NCBI GenBank assembly: GCA_035638775.1
Contig: DASQZJ010000002.1
Coordinates: 1-64,000 of the forward strand
DNA: 64,000 bases
Direction of reading: 5' to 3'
From: DASQZJ01 sp035638775
GTDB lineage: Bacteria > Pseudomonadota > Gammaproteobacteria > UBA5335 > SLRW01
Below the pieces are notes generated by a model, which was given only the letters and a program-made list of their open reading frames with translations, was not told the origin of the DNA and searched no databases. This document shows, piece by piece, positions 1-7,589 of the stretch. Numbering within the stretch: the first letter of the stretch is position 1; every line of letters begins with the position of its first letter. A program made the position numbers and the translations under genes.

Positions 1-191
1 CCCCAGAAGTAGCCGGCCAGCCGCCGCAGCAGGCCGACCTCCTCCTCGCGCAGGGTGTTGCGCCCGTACTGCTCCAGCCGCCGCGCCGCCTCCTGCGCCG
101 TCAGCCCCTCGGGCCGGCTGCCCGCAGCCGCATAGGGGTCCTGCACCTTCTCCGCGTCATCCGCGGCTTTCGTGTCACCTTCACCGGCCAT
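1..191 (-). CDS. P-type cation-transporting ATPase, N-terminal fragment (cut by window edge)
   Basis: Only the first 63 codons are present; the gene continues past the left edge. After a hydrophilic leader of about 27 residues comes a stretch typical of the cation-ATPase N-terminal domain (GLTAQEAARRLEQYGRN, then LLRRLAGYFWG), just before the first membrane segment. The FWG ending is most like plasma-membrane H+-ATPase-type (IIIA) pumps, but the ion cannot be settled from this piece. The ATG at 191 is preceded by AGGAGGA at good spacing, and that Shine-Dalgarno overlaps the TAG stop of the upstream glucan phosphorylase. The two genes are therefore co-transcribed and probably translationally coupled. 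Confidence 0.85.
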   Translation of the reverse strand, partial: MAGEGDTKAADDAEKVQDPYAAAGSRPEGLTAQEAARRLEQYGRNTLREEEVGLLRRLAGYFW

Positions 192-201
192 CGCCGTCCT
201 C

Positions 202-2832
202 CTATCCGGCAGCCGCCGCCTGGACATGCACGGCGCCGTCGGTCCAGCACACCAGTCCCATTTCCCATCCATCCACCAGATCGGCATGCTGCGGACGGAC
301 CCGCACGGTGTAACCGTGCAGGCCGCTGCGGCAGCACGGCTCGGCCGTGGTCTCGAACAGCGCCGTGCCATCCTCGCTGCCGGCCGGCGCCATCACCACG
401 GTGCCGGCCTCGACAATCTCGCCTCCGGCGTTCACCCGGCCGATGTACAGCTCGACCAGCACGTCGTCGGGCGTGAGCTGGCCCAGCTGGACCCGGGAAC
501 GCACCTGGAGCCGGTCACCCACCAGCACCGCCGGGGGAGACGCGGCATCGCCACCGGGCGCCGGCCCGTCGACGATTTCCACGCCGGTCACCCCGACCCG
601 GGGCCAGGCCTGGCGCACCCGGGTCTTCCAGGCCGCGAGCTCCTTCGCGCGCCGGTATCCCTCCTCCGCCATCGCGCGTATGCGCGCGGCGGCCGGGATG
701 TACAAGCGCTCCCCGTACTCGCGCACCATGCGGTGGGTCGCGAAGCGGCCGTTGAACGCCTCCATCGCGGCGCTCATGCGCGCGACCCAGCCGCGTGGCA
801 CGCCCTTGTCATCACGCTCGTAGAACAGCGGGACGATCTCCTTTTCCAGCAGATCGTAGAGCGCCTCCGACTCGATCTGGTCCTGCAGAGCGACATGGTC
901 CTCGTCGTACTCCTCGCCGCGGCCGATGGCCCAGCCGAGATCCGGCTGGTAGGCCTCCTCCCACCAGCCGTCCAGCACACTGGCGTGCAGCACGCCGTTG
1001 GCCGCGGCCTTCATGCCGCTGGTGCCGCTCGCTTCCAGCGGCCGGCGGGGCGTGTTGAGCCAGACGTCGCAGCCCTGCACGAGGAAGCGGGCGATGTCGA
1101 GGTCGTAGTCCTCCAGGAACACGATGTGGGGGCGGAACGCGGGCTGGCGGCAGGTATGGATCAGGGTCCGGATCATTTCCTTGCCCTGGTCGTCCTTCGG
1201 GTGCGCCTTGCCCGCGAAGATCAGCTGAACGGGCCGGTCGGCGCCGCTGATCAGGCGCTGCAGCCGGTCGAGATCGTGCAACAGCAGGTCGCCGCGCTTG
1301 TAGGCGGCGAACCGGCGGGCCCAGCCGATGGTGAGCGCGGCGGGGTCGAGCACCTCGCGGGCGCCCTCGCGCTCGGTGCTGGAGAGACCGCGGTTCCCGA
1401 GCTGCCGGTACAGGCGACGGCGCACGAAGTGCACCAGCCGCTCGCGGCGCCGTTCGTGCGTGCGCCACATCTCCTCGGCCGGGATCCGCGGCACGCGCGT
1501 CCACGCGCTCGGATCCCCGGGCTGATCGCGCCAGCGCGGCCCGACGTAGGCGTCGAACAGGTCAGCCATGTCGTGGGAGATCCACGACTCGATGTGCGCG
1601 CCGTTGGTCACGTGGCCGATCGGCACCTCGTCGACCGGTGCGCCGGGCCACAGCCTGGCCCACATGCGCCGCGCGACCCGCTCGTGAAGCCGGCTGACGG
1701 CATTGTTGTGGCGCGACAGCCGCAGCGCCAGGGTGGTCATGCAGAACTCCTCGCGACGATCCTGCGGATCCTGGCGGCCAAGGCCAAGGAAGGTGTCGCG
1801 ATCCAGCCCGAGCTCCCGGTAGAAGGCGCCGAAATAGCGCTCCACCAGGTCGGGGGCGAAGAAGTCATTGCCGGCCGCCACCGGCGTGTGCGTGGTGAAT
1901 ACGTTGCCCGCCGCGACCGCCTCCCCTGCCTGGCCGAAGTCGAGCCCTGCCTCCTGCATCAGGGTGCGGATCCGCTCCAGGGCCAGGAATGCCGTGTGGC
2001 CCTCGTTCATGTGGCAGACCATGGGCCGGATGCCCAGGGCGGCCAGGGCGCGCATGCCGCCGATCCCGAGCAGCATTTCCTGGCGCAGGCGCGTCTCCCG
2101 GTCACCGCCATAGAGCTCGTCGGTGATGTCGCGGTCGAAGGGCGGATTCCCCGGGATGTTGGTATCCAGCAGGTACAGCCGGACTCGCCCCACCTGCGCG
2201 TACCAGACCTGGGCCGCCACGCTCCTGCCGGCCATCTCCACCGCGATCCGCAGCGAGGCTCCGGCAGCGTCGGTGACCGGCCGCACGGGCATGGTGTGGA
2301 AGTCGCTCTCGGCGTAGCCCTCCTGCTGCCAGCCGTCGGCATTGAGATACTGGCGGAAGTAGCCCCGCTGGTAGAGCAGCCCGACGCCCACCATCGGCAG
2401 GTCGAGATCGCTCGCGGACTTCAGGTGCTCTCCGGCCAGCACGCCGAGGCCCCCCGAATACCCGGGCAGGCACTCGGTAATGCCGAACTCGGCCGAGAAA
2501 TACGCGACCTGCAGCCCCTCGGCGCCGTCCGCCGTCGCGCGGAACCAGGTCGCGGGCTCCTGCATGTAGTCATCGAGATCCCGGCAGCAACGCGTGTAGT
2601 GCGCCACGAAGGCCGGATCCCGCGCGGCCTCCTCCAGCCGCGACTGCTCGAAGGCGCCCAGCATGCAGACCGGATTGTGGCCGCTGCGCTCCCACAGGTC
2701 GTCATCGAGGCGCCGGAACAGGGAACGGACCTGCGGGTCCCAGGCCCAGCGCAGGTTGTGTGCCAGATCGGACAGCCGCTCGAGCCCGGGGGGCAACCGG
2801 GGCTTTACGTAGAAGGTGCGAATCGGCTTCAA
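202..2832 (-). CDS. glgP: Alpha-glucan (glycogen) phosphorylase, GT35, copy 1
   Basis: Phosphorolytic removal of glucose-1-phosphate from glycogen or maltodextrin in the cytoplasm. The 876-residue product is the short archaeal/thermophile-like form of GT35: a conserved N-terminal segment (NLRWAWDP), GKAHPKDDQGKE in the middle, and the PLP site EASGTSGMKAAANG near residues 598-612 with the expected Schiff-base lysine. The start codon is TTG at 2832, chosen because GGAGGAGA lies 5-6 bases upstream and the family N-terminus begins there. It lies 113 bp downstream of the HMA-like gene and 10 bp upstream of a P-type ATPase, so the three probably form one operon. It is a clear paralog of the phosphorylase at 3535-6096. 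Starch or maltodextrin preference is not predictable here. Confidence 0.93.
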   Translation of the reverse strand: MKPIRTFYVKPRLPPGLERLSDLAHNLRWAWDPQVRSLFRRLDDDLWERSGHNPVCMLGAFEQSRLEEAARDPAFVAHYTRCCRDLDDYMQEPATWFRATADGAEGLQVAYFSAEFGITECLPGYSGGLGVLAGEHLKSASDLDLPMVGVGLLYQRGYFRQYLNADGWQQEGYAESDFHTMPVRPVTDAAGASLRIAVEMAGRSVAAQVWYAQVGRVRLYLLDTNIPGNPPFDRDITDELYGGDRETRLRQEMLLGIGGMRALAALGIRPMVCHMNEGHTAFLALERIRTLMQEAGLDFGQAGEAVAAGNVFTTHTPVAAGNDFFAPDLVERYFGAFYRELGLDRDTFLGLGRQDPQDRREEFCMTTLALRLSRHNNAVSRLHERVARRMWARLWPGAPVDEVPIGHVTNGAHIESWISHDMADLFDAYVGPRWRDQPGDPSAWTRVPRIPAEEMWRTHERRRERLVHFVRRRLYRQLGNRGLSSTEREGAREVLDPAALTIGWARRFAAYKRGDLLLHDLDRLQRLISGADRPVQLIFAGKAHPKDDQGKEMIRTLIHTCRQPAFRPHIVFLEDYDLDIARFLVQGCDVWLNTPRRPLEASGTSGMKAAANGVLHASVLDGWWEEAYQPDLGWAIGRGEEYDEDHVALQDQIESEALYDLLEKEIVPLFYERDDKGVPRGWVARMSAAMEAFNGRFATHRMVREYGERLYIPAAARIRAMAEEGYRRAKELAAWKTRVRQAWPRVGVTGVEIVDGPAPGGDAASPPAVLVGDRLQVRSRVQLGQLTPDDVLVELYIGRVNAGGEIVEAGTVVMAPAGSEDGTALFETTAEPCCRSGLHGYTVRVRPQHADLVDGWEMGLVCWTDGAVHVQAAAAG

Positions 2833-2945
2833 CGCCGTCTCCTCCGCGCCGATGGCGCCGGCGCGGCGTTGCGTTCAGGAAGCCTGAAAGACACGTCCCG
2901 TGCTTCTCAGGCCCGCAGGAAGCCGTGAGTCGATCCGGACCTCCT

Positions 2946-3218
2946 TCAGAACAGGTACACGGTCGCCGCCCCGGGGATGCCGCCGCTGCGCCGGACCATC
3001 CGGCGCAGTCCGGCAAGGTCCGTCCCGTGCTGGTAGACCGACAGCTGGCCGCGGCGGGCATCGACCGCCGCGTGCACCACGCCCTCCAGCTCCAGCAGGG
3101 CCTGCTGAAGCCACTCGGCACAACCGTTGCGAAGGCCGTCGACCCGCATGCGGACGCAATCCGGCCGCCGGGCGACATCGGTGTTGCGGACCGCGCTTAC
3201 GTGGTGGCCGGAGTACAT
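2946..3218 (-). CDS. Small heavy-metal-associated (HMA)-like ferredoxin-fold protein
   Basis: A 90-residue protein starting at ATG 3218, with AAGGGAG five bases upstream. The pattern of residues 18-90 (VRMRVDGL, a helix WLQQALLELEGV, a strand HAAVDARRGQLSVY, a helix LAGLRRMVRRSGG, then a strand) fits the HMA/ferredoxin-like fold. The usual GMxCxxC metal loop reads GLRNGC, so only one cysteine survives and metal binding is doubtful. It is first in a probable operon with glgP and a P-type ATPase. A promoter with a Crp/Fnr-type box at -41.5 precedes it (3383-3424). An in-frame ATG at 3278 would add a 20-residue basic extension but has a poorer ribosome binding site. Role unknown; it might be a domain-only relative of P-ATPase N-termini. 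Confidence 0.7.
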   Translation of the reverse strand: MYSGHHVSAVRNTDVARRPDCVRMRVDGLRNGCAEWLQQALLELEGVVHAAVDARRGQLSVYQHGTDLAGLRRMVRRSGGIPGAATVYLF

Positions 3219-3224
3219 GGCGAC

Positions 3225-3330
3225 TCCCTTGTGTGACGGTGCTTCCCTGTGCGGCCCGCGGCTGCGACGAACCATGGGCGGCGCGTCCCTGTGCCGCCCA
3301 GTGTCCGGACTGCGCGATCCGTCCCTGTGC
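3225..3330 (-). repeat. Reiterated GCACAGGGA elements in the leader of the HMA-like gene
   Basis: On the minus strand the motif GCACAGGGA occurs three times (3322-3330, 3286-3294, 3244-3252). A degenerate fourth copy (ACACAAGGGA, near 3225-3234) supplies the Shine-Dalgarno of the gene starting at 3218. Spacings are about 36, 42 and 19 bp. The copy at 3322-3330 also lies between the arms of an inverted repeat, CCGGACTG/CAGTCCGG (3304-3336). The elements may be decayed tandem duplications or a leader that loads ribosomes at several sites; neither is shown. Confidence 0.45.
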
Positions 3331-3410
3331 AGTCCGGCGGCCCGACCCGATCCGCGTGCCACGGGAATCCTGCATGCAGGACTTTATAACGCCCCGCCGC
3401 GCCCGCGACG

Positions 3411-3424
3411 TTGACCTGCGTCAC
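3411..3424. promoter_or_regulatory. Crp/Fnr-type box, HMA-glgP operon and second glucan phosphorylase
   Basis: TTGACCTGCGTCAC matches TTGAC-N4-GTCAA with one mismatch. On the minus strand a TATAAA (3388 to 3383) lies exactly 22 bp from the box edge, which puts the box centre at about -41.5 of the HMA-like operon, class II Fnr geometry. On the plus strand a TATATT at 3476-3481 would place the box near -70 for the phosphorylase gene at 3535, compatible with class I activation. The rest of the 316-bp gap between the two starts holds only the leader repeats. Confidence 0.75.
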
Positions 3425-3534
3425 GCCGACCCGGGGCGAGGCGCGCGGCACGTTCCGCCGCACCGTCGCATCGAGTATATTGTCCGGGCGCCGCGGCCGC
3501 GGCGCGTCGATCCAGGGGAACCACGCCGCGCATC

Positions 3535-6096
3535 ATGCCCACGACCCGCTATACCGTCGAAGTCCAGCCGGAAATCCCGGAACGCCTGGAACGTCTGCCG
3601 GAGCTCGCCGGCAACCTGATCTACAGCTGGGACCGACGCGTCCGCGGGCTGTTCTTCCACATGGATTCGGAGCTGTGGGAGACCTGCGGACACAATCCGC
3701 GGGTGTTCCTGCGCCGGATCGACCAGGAACGGCTGGAGCAGCTGGCGGGTGATCGCACCTTCCTCGAGGAATACCACCACGTCCTGGCGATCTACGACAG
3801 CTACCACGAGGTCACCGCCGGGCTGGCACCGGCGCTGCGGGAGCAGCTGGAGCCGGACCGCGATCTGGTGGCCTACTTCTGCGCCGAGTTCGGCCTGCAC
3901 GAGAGTCTGCGGCTCTACTCGGGCGGCCTCGGCATCCTCGCCGGGGATCACTGCAAGGCTGCCAGCGACCTCGGGATCCCCTTCGTCGCCGTGGGCCTGA
4001 TGTATCGCCAGGGCTACTTCACGCAGACCATCGACTCATCCGGACAGCAGGTGGCGCATTACCAGCCCGCACGGCTGGGCGACCTGCCCATTGCCGCCGC
4101 CCTCGATGCCGACGGTGCCGAGGTGCGCATACAGGTCCCGTTTCCCGAGCGAACCGTCTGGGTGAAGGTGTGGCAGGCGCAGGTCGGCCACGTGCGACTG
4201 CTGCTGCTCGACACCGAGTTGCCGGAGAACGCAGAGCCGGACCGCGCCGTCACCTACCAGCTCTACGGGGGCGGCGACGAGACCCGCATCGCGCAGGAGA
4301 TGGTGCTGGGCATCGGGGGGATCCGGGCGCTGCGCGCGCTGGATCTCGCGCCCACCGCGTGGCACGTCAACGAGGGGCATGCCGCCTTCATGGTGCTCGA
4401 GCGCTGTCGCGAGGCGGTCGCGGCGGGCCTGGACTTCGACAGCGCCCTGGAGCTGGTGGCGGCGGCCACGGTGTTCACCACGCATACCCCCGTGGCGGCC
4501 GGCCACGACCTGTTCGGCCACGAGCTCATGACCCGGCACTTCGAAGCCTACGTCGCCGAGCTGGGGATCCCGCTGGAGCGCTTCCTGGCGCTCGGCGAGT
4601 CCCCCCAGGACGGTGAACGCTTCAACATGACCGGGCTGGCCCTGCGCGGATCGCGCCATCACAACGGCGTCAGCCGCATCCACGGCTCGGTGGCGTCCCG
4701 CATGGAAGCCTACATCTGGCCCGATATCCCCCCCGACGAGAATCCGGTCAGCCACGTCACCAACGGCGTGCACGTGCCCACCTTCCTGGCGCGGGAATGG
4801 ACCAACCTGTTCGACATGCGCTACCAGGGCTGGCGCGACCGCATGTGCGACGTGGAGTTCTGGCAGCGGTGCGTCGACGACGTGCCGGCGCACCGGTTCT
4901 GGAGCCTGCGCCAGTCGCTGAAGGCGGAGATGCTGGCGGACGTGCGCGAGCGCATCCGGGACCAGTACCAGCGCTACCGCGTGGGCGCGGCGCACCTCGG
5001 CCGGCTCACGGCCTCGCTGTCGCCGACCCAGACCGACGTGCTGGTGCTCGGCTTCGCGCGGCGCTTCGCCACCTACAAACGGGCGCTGCTGCTGTTCCGG
5101 GACCCGGCTCGGCTGGCACGTATCCTGGGCAATCCGGCGCGCCCGGTGGTGATCCTGTTCGCCGGCAAGGCGCACCCCCAGGACCGGCCGGGCCAGGACC
5201 TGATCCGGGCGGTGTTCGATTTCGCGCTGCAGCCGCAGTTCGCGGGCAAGGTCTTCTTCGTCGAGGGCCACGACATGGCGCTCGCGCGCAAGCTGGTCAC
5301 CGGCGTGGATGTCTGGCTCAACACCCCCCAGCATCCGCTGGAAGCCAGCGGCACCTCGGGCCAGAAGGCCGCGATCAACGGCGTGCTCAATCTCAGCGTC
5401 CTCGACGGATGGTGGGCGGAGGCCTGCGACGGCCACAACGGCTGGGGCATCGTGCCCCACGACCCGGACGCGGACCCGGAGGTCCGCGATCGCGCGGAGG
5501 CCGAAGAGCTGCTCGACATCCTGGAGAACGAGGTCATCCCGCTGTACTTCGACCGCGGCAACGCCGGTTACCCCGGTGGCTGGGTGGAGCGTTCCAAGCG
5601 GGCCATGCAGACCGTGCTGCCCCGCTTCAATGCGCAGCGCATGCTGCAGGACTACCTGCGCGATCACTACCTGCCGGCGATCCGGCGGGGCAAGCAGCTG
5701 GCCGAAGACGAAGCCGCGGGCGCCCGCGCGCTGGCGGCCTGGAAGGCGCGCGTGCGCGAGCTGTGGCCGGGCGTCGCGGCAGAGTGGGCGGAAATGCCTC
5801 CCGCGACGCTGTCGACCGGCGAAGCACTGCCGCTGCGCGTGGCGGTGAAGCTGAACGGGCTCGACCCGGACGACGTCTGCGTCGAATGCGTGCTGGGCAC
5901 GGCCGCGCCCGGAAAGGAGTTCCGGCCGCTCGAGTGTCACCGGCTGCGGGCCGGCGACGGCGCCGCGGACCAGACCCTGTTCGGGCTGGACCTGTGCATC
6001 TCGCGCAACGGCCTGCTGCAATACGAGATCCGCCTGTTTCCCAACCACCCGCTGCTGTCGCACCCATTCGAGACCGGCTGCATGCTCAGCCTCTAG
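3535..6096 (+). CDS. glgP: Alpha-glucan phosphorylase, GT35, copy 2
   Basis: An 853-residue glucan phosphorylase of the same short GT35 subtype as the gene at 202-2832, and divergently transcribed from it. Shared landmarks include NLIYSWDRRV near the N-terminus, a central GKAHPQDRPGQD, and the PLP site EASGTSGQKAAING near residue 600 with the PLP lysine. Copy 1 has GMK where this one has GQK. The ATG at 3535 is the only reasonable start, although AGGGGA lies somewhat far upstream (about 16 bases). It ends 25 bp from the convergent glgC. The two copies may differ in chain-length preference or in when they are expressed; the sequence does not say which. Confidence 0.92.
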   Translation: MPTTRYTVEVQPEIPERLERLPELAGNLIYSWDRRVRGLFFHMDSELWETCGHNPRVFLRRIDQERLEQLAGDRTFLEEYHHVLAIYDSYHEVTAGLAPALREQLEPDRDLVAYFCAEFGLHESLRLYSGGLGILAGDHCKAASDLGIPFVAVGLMYRQGYFTQTIDSSGQQVAHYQPARLGDLPIAAALDADGAEVRIQVPFPERTVWVKVWQAQVGHVRLLLLDTELPENAEPDRAVTYQLYGGGDETRIAQEMVLGIGGIRALRALDLAPTAWHVNEGHAAFMVLERCREAVAAGLDFDSALELVAAATVFTTHTPVAAGHDLFGHELMTRHFEAYVAELGIPLERFLALGESPQDGERFNMTGLALRGSRHHNGVSRIHGSVASRMEAYIWPDIPPDENPVSHVTNGVHVPTFLAREWTNLFDMRYQGWRDRMCDVEFWQRCVDDVPAHRFWSLRQSLKAEMLADVRERIRDQYQRYRVGAAHLGRLTASLSPTQTDVLVLGFARRFATYKRALLLFRDPARLARILGNPARPVVILFAGKAHPQDRPGQDLIRAVFDFALQPQFAGKVFFVEGHDMALARKLVTGVDVWLNTPQHPLEASGTSGQKAAINGVLNLSVLDGWWAEACDGHNGWGIVPHDPDADPEVRDRAEAEELLDILENEVIPLYFDRGNAGYPGGWVERSKRAMQTVLPRFNAQRMLQDYLRDHYLPAIRRGKQLAEDEAAGARALAAWKARVRELWPGVAAEWAEMPPATLSTGEALPLRVAVKLNGLDPDDVCVECVLGTAAPGKEFRPLECHRLRAGDGAADQTLFGLDLCISRNGLLQYEIRLFPNHPLLSHPFETGCMLSL

Positions 6097-6121
6097 CTGG
6101 CGGCGTGCCCCCTGCCCCGCA

Positions 6122-7390
6122 TCAACGCACGTAGGGTAGCTCCTGGCCCAGCATCTCCGGCGTCACCAGTGCGACGCCGCCGGCGCTGATCTCGAAGCGC
6201 TTCCGGTCCGCCTCCGGATCATGGCCGATCACGGTGCCGGGCGGAGCGCGGCAGCCGGTCTCGACGATCGCCCGGCGGATATGGCAGCCGGTGCCGACGT
6301 GGACGTCGGGCAGCACCACGGAGTCCTCCACGGTAGCGCCGTGATCCACCACCACGTTGGAGAACAGCAGCGAATGCCGTACCAGGGCGCCCGAGACGAT
6401 GCAGCCGCCGGCAACCATGGAGTCCACCGCCATGCCGCGGCGGTCGTCCTCGTCGAACACGAACTTGGCCGGCGGCGCCTGTTCCTGGTAAGTCCAGATG
6501 GGCCAGTCCTGGTTGTAGAGATTGAGCTCGGGGGTGATCCCGATCAGCTCCAGGTTCGCCGCCCAGTAGGAGTCGAGATTGCCCACGTCGCGCCAGTACG
6601 CCTGGCCACCGGTCTCCATGTCCCGGAACGGGAAGGCGTAGACCGCGTCGTTCTGGATCGCCCGCGGCAGGATGTCCTTGCCGAAGTCGCGGCTGGAGTT
6701 GGGATTGCGGGCATCCTGCTCCAGGCAGTCGATCAGGTAGTCGGTGTTGAACACGTAGATCCCCATCGAGCCCAGCGCCTGGTCCGCCGAGCCGGGCATC
6801 GGCTCGGGATGCTCGGGCTTCTCGTCGAAGCGCACCACGCGGCCGGCCTCGTCCACGGCCATTACGCCGAAGCCGCGCGCGTGCTCGAGCGACACCTGGG
6901 CGCAGCCGACCGTGACGTCCGCGCCGTTGTCCACGTGGTAGCCCAGCATGGTGCCGTAATCCATCTTGTAGACGTGGTCGCCGCCCAGCACCAGCACGAA
7001 CTGGGGATCGTGGGAGCGGATGATGTCGATGTTCTGGTAGATCGCGTCCGCCGTGCCGCTGTACCAGGAAGGGCCGGTGCGCTGCTGGGCGGGCAGCAGC
7101 TCGATGAACTCGCCGAATTCGCCGCGCAGGAATCCCCAGCCCTGGTGGAGGTGCCGGATCAGGGAATGGGCCTTGTACTGGGTAAGCACCCCGACCCGCC
7201 GGATACCCGAGTTGATGCAGTTCGAAAGGGCGAAATCGATGATGCGAAACTTGCCGCCGAAGGGGACGGCCGGCTTCACCCGGTGGCTGGTGAGCGCGCC
7301 GAGGCGGGTGCCGCGGCCTCCCGCCAGTATGAGCGCCAGGGTGTCCCGCGTGATGACGCTGACGAAGCGCTGCGACGGCCTGAATTCCAT
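6122..7390 (-). CDS. glgC: Glucose-1-phosphate adenylyltransferase (ADP-glucose pyrophosphorylase)
   Basis: Makes ADP-glucose from ATP and glucose-1-phosphate, the committed step of bacterial glycogen synthesis. The 422-residue length is normal. The nucleotidyltransferase signature LALILAGGRGTRLGALT is at residues 18-34, followed by KPAVPFGGKFRIIDFALSNC, the catalytic region LGGDHVYKMDYG, and a C-terminal left-handed beta-helix with hexapeptide-like repeats. The ATG at 7390 follows GGGGGAGG. It is monocistronic, convergent with the phosphorylase at 3535 and divergent from glgB. A Crp/Fnr-type box at 7460-7473 sits 22 bp from a TGAAAT -10 candidate (7437 to 7432). Confidence 0.97.
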   Translation of the reverse strand: MEFRPSQRFVSVITRDTLALILAGGRGTRLGALTSHRVKPAVPFGGKFRIIDFALSNCINSGIRRVGVLTQYKAHSLIRHLHQGWGFLRGEFGEFIELLPAQQRTGPSWYSGTADAIYQNIDIIRSHDPQFVLVLGGDHVYKMDYGTMLGYHVDNGADVTVGCAQVSLEHARGFGVMAVDEAGRVVRFDEKPEHPEPMPGSADQALGSMGIYVFNTDYLIDCLEQDARNPNSSRDFGKDILPRAIQNDAVYAFPFRDMETGGQAYWRDVGNLDSYWAANLELIGITPELNLYNQDWPIWTYQEQAPPAKFVFDEDDRRGMAVDSMVAGGCIVSGALVRHSLLFSNVVVDHGATVEDSVVLPDVHVGTGCHIRRAIVETGCRAPPGTVIGHDPEADRKRFEISAGGVALVTPEMLGQELPYVR

Positions 7391-7459
7391 AGCCTCCCCC
7401 GCTGATCGCGACTCATTCCCGATATTCGGCTATTTCACCCGCCCGCACCCGGCGCGGTC

Positions 7460-7473
7460 TTGACCGGCATCAA
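7460..7473. promoter_or_regulatory. Crp/Fnr-type box between glgC and glgB
   Basis: TTGACCGGCATCAA is a full match to TTGAC-N4-ATCAA. Toward glgC (minus strand) the hexamer TGAAAT at 7437 to 7432 lies 22 bp from the box edge, class II spacing. Toward glgBA (plus strand) the best -10 is TATGAT at 7534-7539, which puts the box near -80, where class I activators can work. One site could therefore switch glycogen synthesis in both directions. Confidence 0.78.
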
Positions 7474-7589
7474 GAAGCCGGCAGACGGGTGCCGGCCGGA
7501 CACCGATCCTACACGCCCGCGGCTCGCGTGCCGTATGATGGCGCCGAGCACGCAAGCCTCGCGAACAGGACGATCGGAGATCCCCGCGC

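Noticed and set aside
172..2928. A 918-codon open frame antisense to the glucan phosphorylase.
   Set aside because: It mirrors glgP in a GC-rich genome, has no domain sense (His/Gln/Pro/Arg-rich), and the sense strand has clear catalytic motifs. The same applies to long antisense frames over 4036-6063, 7617-8786, 9638-11155, 11818-14601, 26646-29306, 28946-31222, 35091-36524 and 59329-61671.
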